A stretch of DNA of 47,263 nucleotides from Brevibacillus sp. SYP-B805 (GTDB lineage Bacteria; Bacillota; Bacilli; Brevibacillales; Brevibacillaceae), in contig NZ_JAALGD010000024.1 in the NCBI RefSeq assembly GCF_011059135.1, positions 1 to 47,263 of the forward strand. Direction: 5' to 3'. Of this stretch, positions 7,253 through 15,243 are shown piece by piece. The position numbers were made by a program, and so were the translations under genes. The notes below the pieces were generated by a model. The model was not told where the DNA came from. It saw only the letters and a program-made list of their open reading frames with translations, and did not search any database. Position 1 is the first letter of the stretch. Each line of letters begins with the position of its first letter.

Positions 7253-8992
7253 TCACTTCATGATCGGAATGGAAAAGCGTATCTGGCAGCCGCCTTCCGC
7301 CCTGTTGGCAAACCGCAGGCGCGCATCCGGTCCAAACAGGCTGATCAGCCGCTGGTTCACATTATGGACCCCGATGCCGTTGCCTTCCGTCCGCGAAACC
7401 GGCATCTCCCCGAGCTGATCCAGGATCTCGGGCGGTATCCCTGTCCCGTTGTCTTCCACAAGCACCTCCACGCGCTCCTGCCGGCGGCGAAGGGCGATGC
7501 GGATGAAGCCGCCGCATGTCTTCTCCTTCAGGCCGTGGAGAATGCTGTTTTCCACCAGCGGCTGGAACGTGCCGGGCGGAATCATCACATGCTCGATCCC
7601 GCTCTCCACTTCGCAGCTGACCGTAAATTGCTCGGCGAACCGGATGCGGACGATTTCCAGATAAGCATTGAGGTGGCTCAATTCCTGTTCGATCGAGACG
7701 AGCTGGGCGGACGTCATTTTCAGGTTCATGCGCAGAAAGACTGCCAGCTGGATCGTCATGTGCCGGGCCAGATCGGGATTTACGCGGATCAGCGTCACGA
7801 TGGAATTGAGGGTGTTGAACAGGAAATGGGGATGAATCTGCGCCTGCAGCATGCGCAGTTCGGCATCCTTCATCAGCCCCGTGATCCTTTCCGCCAGCGC
7901 CAGCGTCAGCTGGTTGGAAATCAGGTTGCTCAAGCCTTGGGCCAGCACTTCCTCTACTTTGCGGATTTGCTGCGGCCGCTTGAAATAAAGCTTTAACAGC
8001 CCGACCGATCGCCCCGCCTGATTGACCGGAACGATCAGGAGCGCCGCCAGCCCGCAGGCAGGGTGACGGCAGTTGATATGCTCCCGGGACAGCCCGACCT
8101 GCACCTGACCCGTCAGAAGCGCCCGCCGCGCCAGATCCGCCTTGATTCTCTCGCCGGGCAGATGATGATCGGCCCCGATCCCCACATGGGCGAGAATCTG
8201 TTCCGTATCCGATACCGCCACCGCAGCGGCTTTCAGCTCCTTCAGCAGCAGTTGGGCGGCGGCGCGGGCCGTTTGCGGGGTTAATCCCAGCTTGAGATGG
8301 GGTAGGATCAGCTCGGCGATCTTCAGCGCCCTTTCCGTCTCGATGGCCGCCGAACGCTCTTCTTCTTTCAGGGCGACGCGGATCATGGTGGTGAAGATGG
8401 CGATCGAGATGCTGTTGGTCAGTACCATCGGGATGCCGATGATATTGACCAGCGTCCGCGCCGCATCCGGGGGCGTGGAGAAGATCAGGATCATGCCCAT
8501 GAGGAGGATGGGGGCAAACATCCCGATAAACAGCGATTTTGCTGGCGAGATGACGCGCTCTTCGGTGAAAAAGCGCGCCACAAAGCCGACCAGCAAACCG
8601 GTGATGGGGGCAGAGACGCATCCGGACAAGGCGGTCATCCCGCCCAGGCTGTAGAGATGCAGACCGGTCAGCAAACCGGCCCCCACCCCCACAACCGGCC
8701 CGCCCAACAGCCCGCCGATGACGACACCGACCAGGCCCGCATGCGCGATCGACTCGTCCGGTTCCAGATGAAAAATCCAGAACGATGGCAGAAACGACGT
8801 CCCCTTTACGAGAACCCCGGCATAGGTGCCCGCCACACCAAACAAACCGAACAACAGGGAAAAGGACAGGGCGGTACGGACACGCACTTCCCGGTCGAGC
8901 AGCTGCCGAAACAGCGGGATTCGGGTCAGGATAAACGTAAACATCAGCAGGATACCCATCCGCTCGAACAAGAGCAGCGTCAGTGTCTCCAA
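7253..8992 (-). CDS. lytS: LytS-type sensor histidine kinase
   Basis: 579-aa membrane sensor kinase. Residues about 5-190 form the 5TM-LYT domain (ILTRIPLFRQLL, the PDESIAHAGLVGVVIGGLLGG loop, SGCVSAPITGLLVG). A GAF domain follows (about 225-365). The HisKA_7TM-type segment has the phosphorylated His in QIHPHFLFNTLNS, and the HATPase has PLVENSILHGLK and EDNGTGIP. No ATG fits the N-terminus; TTG at 8992 preceded by GGGG starts the protein three residues before LTLLLFERMGI and gives the usual length (B. subtilis LytS is about 593 aa). Reading further upstream only adds sequence antisense to asnB. It is divergent from asnB; the 174-bp gap has AT-rich TATAAT-like stretches near 9033-9045 but no clear -35. 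Confidence 0.9.
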   Translation of the reverse strand: METLTLLLFERMGILLMFTFILTRIPLFRQLLDREVRVRTALSFSLLFGLFGVAGTYAGVLVKGTSFLPSFWIFHLEPDESIAHAGLVGVVIGGLLGGPVVGVGAGLLTGLHLYSLGGMTALSGCVSAPITGLLVGFVARFFTEERVISPAKSLFIGMFAPILLMGMILIFSTPPDAARTLVNIIGIPMVLTNSISIAIFTTMIRVALKEEERSAAIETERALKIAELILPHLKLGLTPQTARAAAQLLLKELKAAAVAVSDTEQILAHVGIGADHHLPGERIKADLARRALLTGQVQVGLSREHINCRHPACGLAALLIVPVNQAGRSVGLLKLYFKRPQQIRKVEEVLAQGLSNLISNQLTLALAERITGLMKDAELRMLQAQIHPHFLFNTLNSIVTLIRVNPDLARHMTIQLAVFLRMNLKMTSAQLVSIEQELSHLNAYLEIVRIRFAEQFTVSCEVESGIEHVMIPPGTFQPLVENSILHGLKEKTCGGFIRIALRRRQERVEVLVEDNGTGIPPEILDQLGEMPVSRTEGNGIGVHNVNQRLISLFGPDARLRFANRAEGGCQIRFSIPIMK

Positions 8993-9166
8993 CGAATCGC
9001 CCCCGTTTTTCCATGCAAGGAAATTTGTAAGAATTATACTATAATTTTCAAAACGGCCGCCAGCTTCCTTTTTGACGCCGAATGCGGGCGGGACAAACAA
9101 CTCCTCCTCCCTCCCTGCATACCATGTGCTATGTTTCGCATGCTGCAAAAGGAAGGATGTGCGCCT

Positions 9167-11014
9167 ATGTGTGGAATTACCGGATGGATCGATTGGGAAC
9201 GCGATCTGTCCCAAGAACAACCTGTCCTGGAACGGATGACCAATACCTTGACGTCCCGGGGTCCGGATGCGGAAGGGTATTGGATATCCCGCCATGTCGC
9301 CCTTGGTCACAGACGGCTGTGTGTCGTCGATCCGGCCGGGGGAGGCCAACCCATGACCAAACTGTACGGCGATGACGTGTACACGTTGATATATAACGGG
9401 GAACTGTACAATACGGAGGAGATTCGGCGCGAGCTGGCGGCGAGGGGGCATCGCTTCGGCTCCCATTCCGACACGGAAGTGCTGCTCACCTCCTATATCG
9501 AGTGGGGCGTCGACTGCCTGGAGCGGTTTAACGGCATTTTTGCCTTCGCCATCTGGGACGAACGCAAGCAGAGGCTCTTTCTCGCCCGCGACCGGACGGG
9601 GGTCAAACCGCTCTTTTACGCGGTGAGAGGCAGCCGCTTTCTGTTTGCCTCGGAATTGAAGGCCCTGCTGGCCCACCCCTCCGTAGAGCCGGTCATCGAT
9701 CGGGAGGGGCTGGCCGAAATCTTTGCCATCGGACCCGCACGGACGCCAGGGCACGGCGTTTTTCGCGGCATCGCCGAAATCAGGCCCGGGCATTATGCGA
9801 CGGTGGATCCTTCGGGCGTTGCCCTGCGGACATACTGGTCGCTCACCAGCGCTCCCCACACGGACGATCTGGAGACCACCATCGAGACCGTCCGCACCCT
9901 TGTGCTCGACTCGATCGAACGGCAGCTCGTCTCCGATGTGCCCATCGCCACCCTGCTGTCGGGCGGCCTTGACTCCAGCACCATCACGGCGGTCGCCGCC
10001 CGGGTCTTCCAACGGGAGGGGCGCGGCAGGCTGCATACCTATTCCATCGATTACAAGGGGAACGACAAGCATTTTCGGCCGAACGATTTCCAACCCAATG
10101 CCGACGCGCCCTGGATCAGGCGCATGTCAGCCTATCTCGGCACCGAGCATCATGCGATCGAGGTCGATACGCCCGAACTGGTGGAAGCGTTGAAAACAGC
10201 GGTGATCGCCCGCGACCTGCCGGGCATGACCGACGTGGACGCTTCTCTCTATCTGTTCTGCCGCGAAATTAAAAAGGAGACCACAGTGGTCCTCTCCGGC
10301 GAATGCGCGGACGAGGTATTCGGCGGTTATCCGTGGTTTTACCGGGAGGATGCGCTGAATGCCGGCACCTTCCCGTGGGCGCGGATGACGGCCGAACGCG
10401 CCCGCTGGCTCTCCCCCGACGTGCGGGACCTGATTCAGCCGGAAGCGTATGTCGCCAGGCGTTATGCGGAAACCCTGGCCGAGGTGCCCCGCCTGGAAGG
10501 GGAGTCGCCGGAAGAAGCCCGCAGGCGGGAGATGTTTTACCTGAACATCACCTGGTTCATGAACACCCTGCTGGATCGCAAGGACCGGATGAGCATGGCA
10601 GCCAGCCTGGAGGCCCGTGTGCCCTTTTGCGATCATCGCCTGGTGGAATACGTCTGGAACATCCCCTGGCTGATGAAAACCTATCTGGGTCGGGAAAAAG
10701 GCATTCTGCGCAAGGCGATGGAAGGCATACTGCCCGATGATGTCTTGTACCGCAAGAAGAGCCCCTATCCCAAAACCCACAACCCCGCCTATGCCGAGGC
10801 GACGCGGACATGGCTGCTGGAAGTGCTGGCGGACAGTTCCTCGCCGCTCCTGCCATTGATTGATGTCGATGCGGTCCGGGCGATCGCCGCTTCCGACGCC
10901 AAGGCGTCCGGCATCCCGTGGTTCGGCCAGTTGATGAGCACCCCGCAGCTTTTCGCCTATCTCGCCTCGATCGATTATTGGCTGCGGACGTACCGCGTGT
11001 CCATTCAAGCGTGA
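9167..11014 (+). CDS. asnB: Asparagine synthetase, glutamine-hydrolysing
   Basis: 615-aa class II amidotransferase that makes asparagine from aspartate, ATP and glutamine. After removal of Met the N-terminus is the catalytic Cys (MCGITGW). The Ntn glutaminase domain contains RGPDAEGYW and GHRRLCVVD, the glutamine-binding YNGELYN and SHSDTEVLL. The synthetase domain has the ATP-pyrophosphatase P-loop SGGLDSS at 265-271 and SGECADEVFGGYPW around residue 380. The start is supported by AAGGAAGG 8 nt upstream. The length matches the B. subtilis AsnB/AsnO type rather than the shorter enterobacterial form. It appears to be a single-gene unit followed by a palindromic element rather than a simple terminator. 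Confidence 0.94.
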   Translation: MCGITGWIDWERDLSQEQPVLERMTNTLTSRGPDAEGYWISRHVALGHRRLCVVDPAGGGQPMTKLYGDDVYTLIYNGELYNTEEIRRELAARGHRFGSHSDTEVLLTSYIEWGVDCLERFNGIFAFAIWDERKQRLFLARDRTGVKPLFYAVRGSRFLFASELKALLAHPSVEPVIDREGLAEIFAIGPARTPGHGVFRGIAEIRPGHYATVDPSGVALRTYWSLTSAPHTDDLETTIETVRTLVLDSIERQLVSDVPIATLLSGGLDSSTITAVAARVFQREGRGRLHTYSIDYKGNDKHFRPNDFQPNADAPWIRRMSAYLGTEHHAIEVDTPELVEALKTAVIARDLPGMTDVDASLYLFCREIKKETTVVLSGECADEVFGGYPWFYREDALNAGTFPWARMTAERARWLSPDVRDLIQPEAYVARRYAETLAEVPRLEGESPEEARRREMFYLNITWFMNTLLDRKDRMSMAASLEARVPFCDHRLVEYVWNIPWLMKTYLGREKGILRKAMEGILPDDVLYRKKSPYPKTHNPAYAEATRTWLLEVLADSSSPLLPLIDVDAVRAIAASDAKASGIPWFGQLMSTPQLFAYLASIDYWLRTYRVSIQA

Positions 11015-11125
11015 AAACCCCCGCCGACTTAAGCTATGCTTAACCCCAAAAAGTGACGTTGACCTTCGAAGCATAATCCGAATACTTTTTGGGGACCCTT
11101 GAACATGTTGTGTCGGCGGGAAACC
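11015..11125. repeat. MITE-like multi-palindrome element
   Basis: The outer 9-bp terminal inverted repeats CCCGCCGAC (11020-11028) and GTCGGCGGG (11112-11120) enclose two further palindromes: TTAAGC/GCTTAA (11029-11043) and CCCCAAAAAGT/ACTTTTTGGGG (11044-11054, 11084-11094). TATGCTT/AAGCATA (11035-11041, 11069-11075) offers an alternative pairing. AAACC flanks both ends (11015-11019, 11121-11125) as a possible 5-bp target duplication. It lies between convergent genes, so it could instead be a structured terminator. No coding capacity is visible. Confidence 0.55.
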
Positions 11126-11140
11126 CTGAAAGGTTGTTCG

Positions 11141-11644
11141 TCAGCGCAATCGCTCAATGATGGCGTCTCCGCTTTCGGTCACCCGCAGATCGACCAGCAG
11201 GAACGGTTTTTGTTCCCATTCCCTGCCGGTATTCTCCTGCAGATAGAACCGGTTCAGCCCATAATCAATATGAAGCGTCCCGGTGTACTCATCCTGATAG
11301 AGGAGCGTTCCGCGCAGCAGCGCCTGCCCCTCCCGAAGCCGGGGCGGTTGCTGGTAGACGCCGACCGCTTCGAACCAGGGATGTGTCTTTTTCTCCAAAA
11401 CCACATACACGGGGACATCGTCGAGGCCGTCGGCGATGTCCTGCTGCACGTGCTGCTTGTTGATCTCACTGATCTCGTAGTGCAGGCGGACATAATCACC
11501 GGAAAACAGATCGCGCGGATCAACCGGGGCCGTTTTGAGGGTGACGCTCATCCCGGACGCGGCGATGTATTGGTATTTCCCCACGATCGACAGCAGCAGC
11601 GCGATTTGAAAGACAACGATGAAAAGCAGCCTGAATCGTCTCAT
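11141..11644 (-). CDS. GDYXXLXY-domain membrane-anchored protein
   Basis: 167-aa protein with one N-terminal membrane anchor (RLLFIVVFQIALLLSIVGKYQYI) and an extracytoplasmic domain carrying SGDYVRLHYEI, the motif after which the GDYXXLXY family is named. The family is usually encoded next to a DUF2157 membrane protein, as here: its ATG overlaps the DUF2157 stop (ATGA) and AAGGAGG precedes it, so the two are co-translated. The molecular function is unknown. The open frame reaches 12052 only by running antisense-like through the neighbour in another frame; that extension is not coding. Confidence 0.87.
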   Translation of the reverse strand: MRRFRLLFIVVFQIALLLSIVGKYQYIAASGMSVTLKTAPVDPRDLFSGDYVRLHYEISEINKQHVQQDIADGLDDVPVYVVLEKKTHPWFEAVGVYQQPPRLREGQALLRGTLLYQDEYTGTLHIDYGLNRFYLQENTGREWEQKPFLLVDLRVTESGDAIIERLR

Positions 11645-12879
11645 CGAGACTCCCTCCTTGCATCGTTTACCCATTTGCGCCGCTGCCGTTCCAGCAGACC
11701 GCTGATCACGAGCATCAAAGCCCCGCCCAGCAGGAAAAAGAGGGATTTGTCCAGAAAATCCCAGGCGAAATTGACATACCCGACGACACAGCTGACGCCG
11801 AAAAAGAGGGCGCCCAGATTGATGCGGTCCACCTGCCGTTTGCGTTCGCCGCCGACGATCATCCCGATGGCAAAGGCAAACAAGCCGAGAATCAGGACGA
11901 CGGCGGCATTCTTCAAGAGAAGCGGAGATAGCCAATAGACGAGGAGGTGTGCCAGGAAGGGAATCAGGTCCGTTGCGTTCTCCGGCTGCCTGGCCCGGTA
12001 AGAGAGCATCGCCGACCACCCTGCCAACAGCGCAAGGCCTGCCGCCAGCCACGTGTCCGTCACGTTGTGGGCAGGGATGTCATAGGGCTCGAAAATGAGG
12101 AATACGGTCAGCAGCACGCTTCCCAGATAACCAAGGTTGCGCAGCACGGTCGGGATGGGGGCGAGTGACGTCGGCAGCCATTGCCCGGCCAGATAGCAGG
12201 CGAGAAAAAGAACGGGATACACCATGCCATCGCCGACATCATCCAGGTCATAAGCGGCGGAAACAAGCAGCAGACTCCCGGAGAGAGCGGTCAGCCACGC
12301 TCCGCGGAACCGCCACACCAGCGGGGCAAGGCCCGCTGCAAAAAGCAGGTAAAAAAAAACTCTTTCCATGCCGTCATGATACCTGTCCTCCATCCCATAG
12401 AGGGCGGAAACAGTCAGGATGAGCAGACAGACCCAGGCGATCAGCCGGCTGCGGTAGTGCCAGGCGAGCGGAACCGCTCCGGCAAACCACAGGTAAAACG
12501 CGTAAACCGGATGGGCAGACACCTGATAGATCTGGCCGATCAGGAAGATGCCGGCGCCATAGATGGCGATGCCGACGATGGTCAGGGCCACTCCCCAACC
12601 CTCATGCCCTTTTCGGCGCCCCCATTCCCCTGCAGCATAGGCAGCCGCCAGGGAAACGATGATCGTGGTCAACTTGGTGCCAGGCAAGAGTCCCTGCCAG
12701 TTGGAGGCGATAAACGTCAGCACCCCCAAACCGAGCAGGACAGCGGCCAGGATGGGCAGGACAGGCGTTCGCGCCCCGCCTGCATACCGGCTCATGATCC
12801 GTTCATGCTGGTCTTCGTCAATGATGCCTTCATCCTTCCACTTTTTCGCTTCAGCTGCCAGCCATTTCACTTTGTTCAT
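11641..12879 (-). CDS. DUF2157 multi-pass membrane protein
   Basis: 412-aa protein. The N-terminal cytosolic part (about 1-40: VKWLAAEAKKWKDEGIIDEDQHERIMSRY) is the DUF2157 signature, followed by roughly 12 hydrophobic segments starting at VLPILAAVLLGLGVLTFIASNW. ATG at 12879 has GGAGG 7 nt upstream; an ATG two codons earlier is too close to it. It forms a two-gene unit with the GDYXXLXY protein. Both are conserved together in many bacteria, probably as a membrane complex of unknown role. The start is about 80 bp from the rnpB terminator. Confidence 0.86.
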   Translation of the reverse strand: MNKVKWLAAEAKKWKDEGIIDEDQHERIMSRYAGGARTPVLPILAAVLLGLGVLTFIASNWQGLLPGTKLTTIIVSLAAAYAAGEWGRRKGHEGWGVALTIVGIAIYGAGIFLIGQIYQVSAHPVYAFYLWFAGAVPLAWHYRSRLIAWVCLLILTVSALYGMEDRYHDGMERVFFYLLFAAGLAPLVWRFRGAWLTALSGSLLLVSAAYDLDDVGDGMVYPVLFLACYLAGQWLPTSLAPIPTVLRNLGYLGSVLLTVFLIFEPYDIPAHNVTDTWLAAGLALLAGWSAMLSYRARQPENATDLIPFLAHLLVYWLSPLLLKNAAVVLILGLFAFAIGMIVGGERKRQVDRINLGALFFGVSCVVGYVNFAWDFLDKSLFFLLGGALMLVISGLLERQRRKWVNDARRESR

Positions 12880-12956
12880 GGGCATTCCTCCGCATGCGTG
12901 TGATGTGAGGCACCTTTCAACTATATACGAATATTGTACCACGCATCTGCCAATAA

Positions 12957-12986
12957 CGAAAAACCGCCTTGCTGCCAAGGCGGTTT
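12957..12986 (-). terminator. Terminator of rnpB
   Basis: Perfect 10-bp stem AAACCGCCTT / AAGGCGGTTT (12961-12970, 12977-12986) with a 6-nt loop, followed on the minus strand by further T residues (TTTTTCG). It lies 19 bp beyond the P1 helix of the RNase P RNA. Confidence 0.9.
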
Positions 12987-13004
12987 CACCTGATTCACTT
13001 GCCT

Positions 13005-13412
13005 GAGATAAGAAATGCTGTAAGCCAGGTTCTGTACTCCCGTGCTGCAAACGGGTCTCCCCTCGCACCAAGAGCGGTAGTCATCTATCTATGGCGCATG
13101 GTGCGCCATCCGTCCCTCCGTTCATTTCCTTCAGGACGGTTCCCCTACCAAAATTTGGGTTTCTCGCTCGCAGGGTTTACCGCGTTCCATCTTTCCTGTC
13201 GCCAGGAAAGCTCCGTTTCTGTGGCACTTTCAGCGTACTCGGGTCTCAGGGAGAACCCTTTCCGCGCCGTCAGCGACGCCGAAGCCTCGCTGCCCTGGTT
13301 TATCACCAGGTACGAACACTCCAGGCATCTCAGCCTGGGCGAGCCTGGACTTTCCTCTACCGCAGCCGCCAGAAGCGAACTGCGGCAGCGACTACCCGCA
13401 TTCCTTATCTCT
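13005..13412 (-). ncRNA. rnpB: RNase P RNA, type B
   Basis: Catalytic RNA of ribonuclease P, which matures tRNA 5' ends. On the minus strand the conserved blocks appear in order: GAGGAAAGTCC (CR-I), CTGAGATGCC, GAAAGTGCCACAGAAA, TGGAACGCGGTAAACCC, then GAGCGAGAAACCCAAA with TTTTGGTAGGGG, and finally ACAGAACCTGGCTTACAG (CR-V). The 5' segment GAGATAAGGAATGC (13398-13411) and 3' segment GCATTTCTTATCTC (13005-13018) form helix P1. Block order and sequence match the Bacillus B-type RNA. The exact ends are set by P1 and are good to a few bases. Confidence 0.97.
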
Positions 13413-13433
13413 ATTGTGATTTCGCATGAAATA

Positions 13434-13462
13434 ATTTATCATACATCGGGAATGCCGGTCAA
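13434..13462 (-). promoter_or_regulatory. Promoter of rnpB
   Basis: Minus-strand -35 TTGACC (13457-13462), 17-bp spacer, -10 ATAAAT (13434-13439). The predicted start is about 15-20 nt before the P1 helix. Confidence 0.65.
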
Positions 13463-13488
13463 CTGAAATGACTGGCAGGGAAAGAAAA

Positions 13489-13517
13489 TTGTTCAATTTC
13501 CCTTCCTGTAGTAGAAT
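13489..13517 (+). promoter_or_regulatory. Promoter of the YqkB-like / carbonic anhydrase genes
   Basis: -35 TTGTTC (13489-13494), 17-bp spacer, -10 TAGAAT (13512-13517). The start codon at 13563 follows by a 40-nt leader. It is divergent from the rnpB promoter. Confidence 0.6.
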
Positions 13518-13562
13518 TACGTATGGATTCTGCCGCACCGATTCGAAGGGAAGGAATGTGCC

Positions 13563-13889
13563 ATGATTACCATCACCCCTGCAGCCAGCGCCCGCTTGTC
13601 GGCGCTGATCAGCCATGAACCGGACGCGGACAGGCTCGGCATACGCCTGGTGGTGACCACGACGGGCTGCGGCAGCTACGCCTACAGCATCGCCATCACC
13701 GAACCGTCACCGGATGAGAGCACCATGACCATCTCCGGCATCATGCTTTGTTACAAAGAAGCCGATCGGCCGTTTCTTGAGGGGAGCATCGTGGATCTGA
13801 ATCCCCACACCGGCCGCCTGCAGGTGTTCCGTCCGCATCCGCCGGCATCTCCATGCCCGCTTCCGCAGGGTGTACATAAGGAGGAATAG
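13563..13889 (+). CDS. HesB/YqkB-like iron-sulfur cluster biosynthesis domain protein
   Basis: 108 aa. The whole length fits a single HesB-type beta-rich domain (ITITPAASARLSALI, then LGIRLVVTTTGCGSYAYSI, then GSIVDLNPHTGRLQVFRP), closest in outline to the B. subtilis YqkB group. The TGCG motif holds the first Cys, but the C-terminal CGC pair of canonical IscA/ErpA is absent, so it is probably not an A-type Fe-S carrier. AAGGAA precedes the ATG. It lies 3 nt before the carbonic anhydrase gene, whose ribosome binding site is inside its 3' end. Confidence 0.72.
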   Translation: MITITPAASARLSALISHEPDADRLGIRLVVTTTGCGSYAYSIAITEPSPDESTMTISGIMLCYKEADRPFLEGSIVDLNPHTGRLQVFRPHPPASPCPLPQGVHKEE

Positions 13890-13892
13890 CGC

Positions 13893-14420
13893 TTGTTGAT
13901 ACTGCCTTTTGAAGGGAAAAAACCGCAAATCGATCCGTCCGTCTTCCTCGCGCGCGGTTCCGTGGTGACCGGCGATGTCACCATCGGCGCCGACACGTCG
14001 ATCTGGTACAATACCGTGATTCGCGGCGACATCGCGCCCACCGTCATCGGCCGGCGCGTCAGCGTGCAGGACAACAGCACGCTGCACCAGAGCCCCGGCA
14101 ATCCGCTGATCATCGAGGATGAGGTCACGATCGGCCACAATGTGATTCTGCACAGCTGCATCATCCGCCGGGGAGCCCTGATCGGCATGGGTGCCATTGT
14201 GATGGATGGCGCCGAGATCGGGGAAGAAGCGATGGTGGGAGCCGGCGCCCTGGTTCCACCCGGCATGAAAGTGCCGCCCCGCACCCTGGTGGTCGGTTCC
14301 CCGGCAAAGGTAAAACGGGAGCTGACCGAAGATGACTTCCGGGAGTTTCGCCGCATCCGCCAGTCCTATGTAGACAAGGGCAAGATCTACAAACGGCTGG
14401 AGGAAGAAGCGGGCAGCTGA
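13893..14420 (+). CDS. Gamma-carbonic anhydrase family protein
   Basis: 175-aa left-handed beta-helix (hexapeptide-repeat) protein of the gamma-carbonic anhydrase/YtoA/YrdA group. Hexapeptide turns run from FLARGSVVTGDVTIG to LVVGSPAKV. The three zinc-ligand histidines are at the expected places: H65 (TLHQS), H82 (IGHNV) and H87 (ILHSC), with the Arg/Asp pair in YNTVIRGDIAP and QDN near 60. The family forms trimers that hydrate CO2, though many members show no activity. TTG at 13893 is chosen because AAGGAGG lies 8 nt upstream; a second TTG follows immediately. It is transcribed with the YqkB-like gene and ends at a bidirectional terminator. Confidence 0.88.
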   Translation: MLILPFEGKKPQIDPSVFLARGSVVTGDVTIGADTSIWYNTVIRGDIAPTVIGRRVSVQDNSTLHQSPGNPLIIEDEVTIGHNVILHSCIIRRGALIGMGAIVMDGAEIGEEAMVGAGALVPPGMKVPPRTLVVGSPAKVKRELTEDDFREFRRIRQSYVDKGKIYKRLEEEAGS

Positions 14421-14423
14421 CGC

Positions 14424-14457
14424 ATAACCGGCCTTCCCTGTGCGGCAGGCCGGTTAT
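14424..14457. terminator. Bidirectional terminator between convergent genes
   Basis: Perfect 11-bp stem ATAACCGGCCT / AGGCCGGTTAT (14424-14434, 14447-14457). It lies between the stop of the carbonic anhydrase gene and includes the stop of the DUF1385 gene. Confidence 0.75.
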
Positions 14458-15158
14458 TTGGTGCCGGCGGGCATGGAACGGTAGTGTTCAAACAGCCGGT
14501 AGGAACGAATCGCCGTCTCCAAATGGAGGCGGTCCGGCTCCTTGGTGGTTACGTAACGCTGCAAAAAAGCGGAGATCCGGTAGATTACGGGCAGATAGCG
14601 GCGCAGGTAGCCTTCTGCGGCTATGCCTGCAAGAAAACCCGCCGCGCCTGCCACCACGGCGCCGGAAAGCGGCGCAAACGGCACCGTGAGCAGAAACGGC
14701 AGGAAGAAGCAGGTAACCAGATTGGTGGAGCAGCCGCTGTTGACGATGTCCGCCCGCCGGATCTCCTCCAGAGCTTCCAGCCGCTTGACGCCGGGATAGC
14801 TGAACACCTTGTGCTCGGCCCCGTGAAACTTTTTCAACCGGGCCGGAAAGACGAAATGAAAGCCGGCCAGATAAACGACCGCCCACAGGGGATCCACGGC
14901 CGTGAGCCATCGCAGCCCGGGGATGTGCGCGATCGGCAGCATATCAAGTGCCCCCAGCAGGAAGAGAGCCAGCATAAGGTGAAACAGATGGTAATACCAT
15001 GGCAGGGAGAGGACGACACGCCACCACATTTTGCCCATGGTGCGCAGCGTGATGGTCTCCGCCCACAGATGAATCGTTCCCTTCTTTACTTCGGCGCAGG
15101 CAATTACCTTGCGATCATGAAAAAACACGCCGTTTCCAAACGAGATGCCCGTTATCAT
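14454..15158 (-). CDS. DUF1385 membrane protein (YqhQ-like)
   Basis: 234-aa protein of the DUF1385 family. The family signature KFHGAEHKVFSYP lies in the middle and is followed by SGCSTNLVTCFFLPFLL. About four to five hydrophobic segments (LFHLMLALFLLGALDML, LWAVVYLAGFHFVF, CFFLPFLLTVPFAPL, GAVVAGAAGFLAGIAAEGYL) make it a multi-pass membrane protein. Canonical YqhQ is around 310 aa and starts with a Gly-rich GGQAVIEGVMMR stretch; this one is shorter, with ITGISFGNGVFF there instead. ATG at 15158 has AAAGGAG upstream (11 nt); the ATG at 15182 has none. Function unknown. Confidence 0.78.
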   Translation of the reverse strand: MITGISFGNGVFFHDRKVIACAEVKKGTIHLWAETITLRTMGKMWWRVVLSLPWYYHLFHLMLALFLLGALDMLPIAHIPGLRWLTAVDPLWAVVYLAGFHFVFPARLKKFHGAEHKVFSYPGVKRLEALEEIRRADIVNSGCSTNLVTCFFLPFLLTVPFAPLSGAVVAGAAGFLAGIAAEGYLRRYLPVIYRISAFLQRYVTTKEPDRLHLETAIRSYRLFEHYRSMPAGTK

Positions 15159-15243
15159 CGCCAGGTATTCTCCTTTCGCCATGATTTTGTTCGATTTGCA
15201 TGAATGTAACGACTATCCACCCGCTTGAAGGAGGTTTCATTCG

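Noticed and set aside
8993-10093. Long 5' extension of the lytS frame
   Set aside because: It lies antisense to asnB, has no LytS-like sequence, and the family N-terminus is at 8992.
13005-13412. Short open frames on both strands in this interval
   Set aside because: The interval is the RNase P RNA; the frames are not coding.
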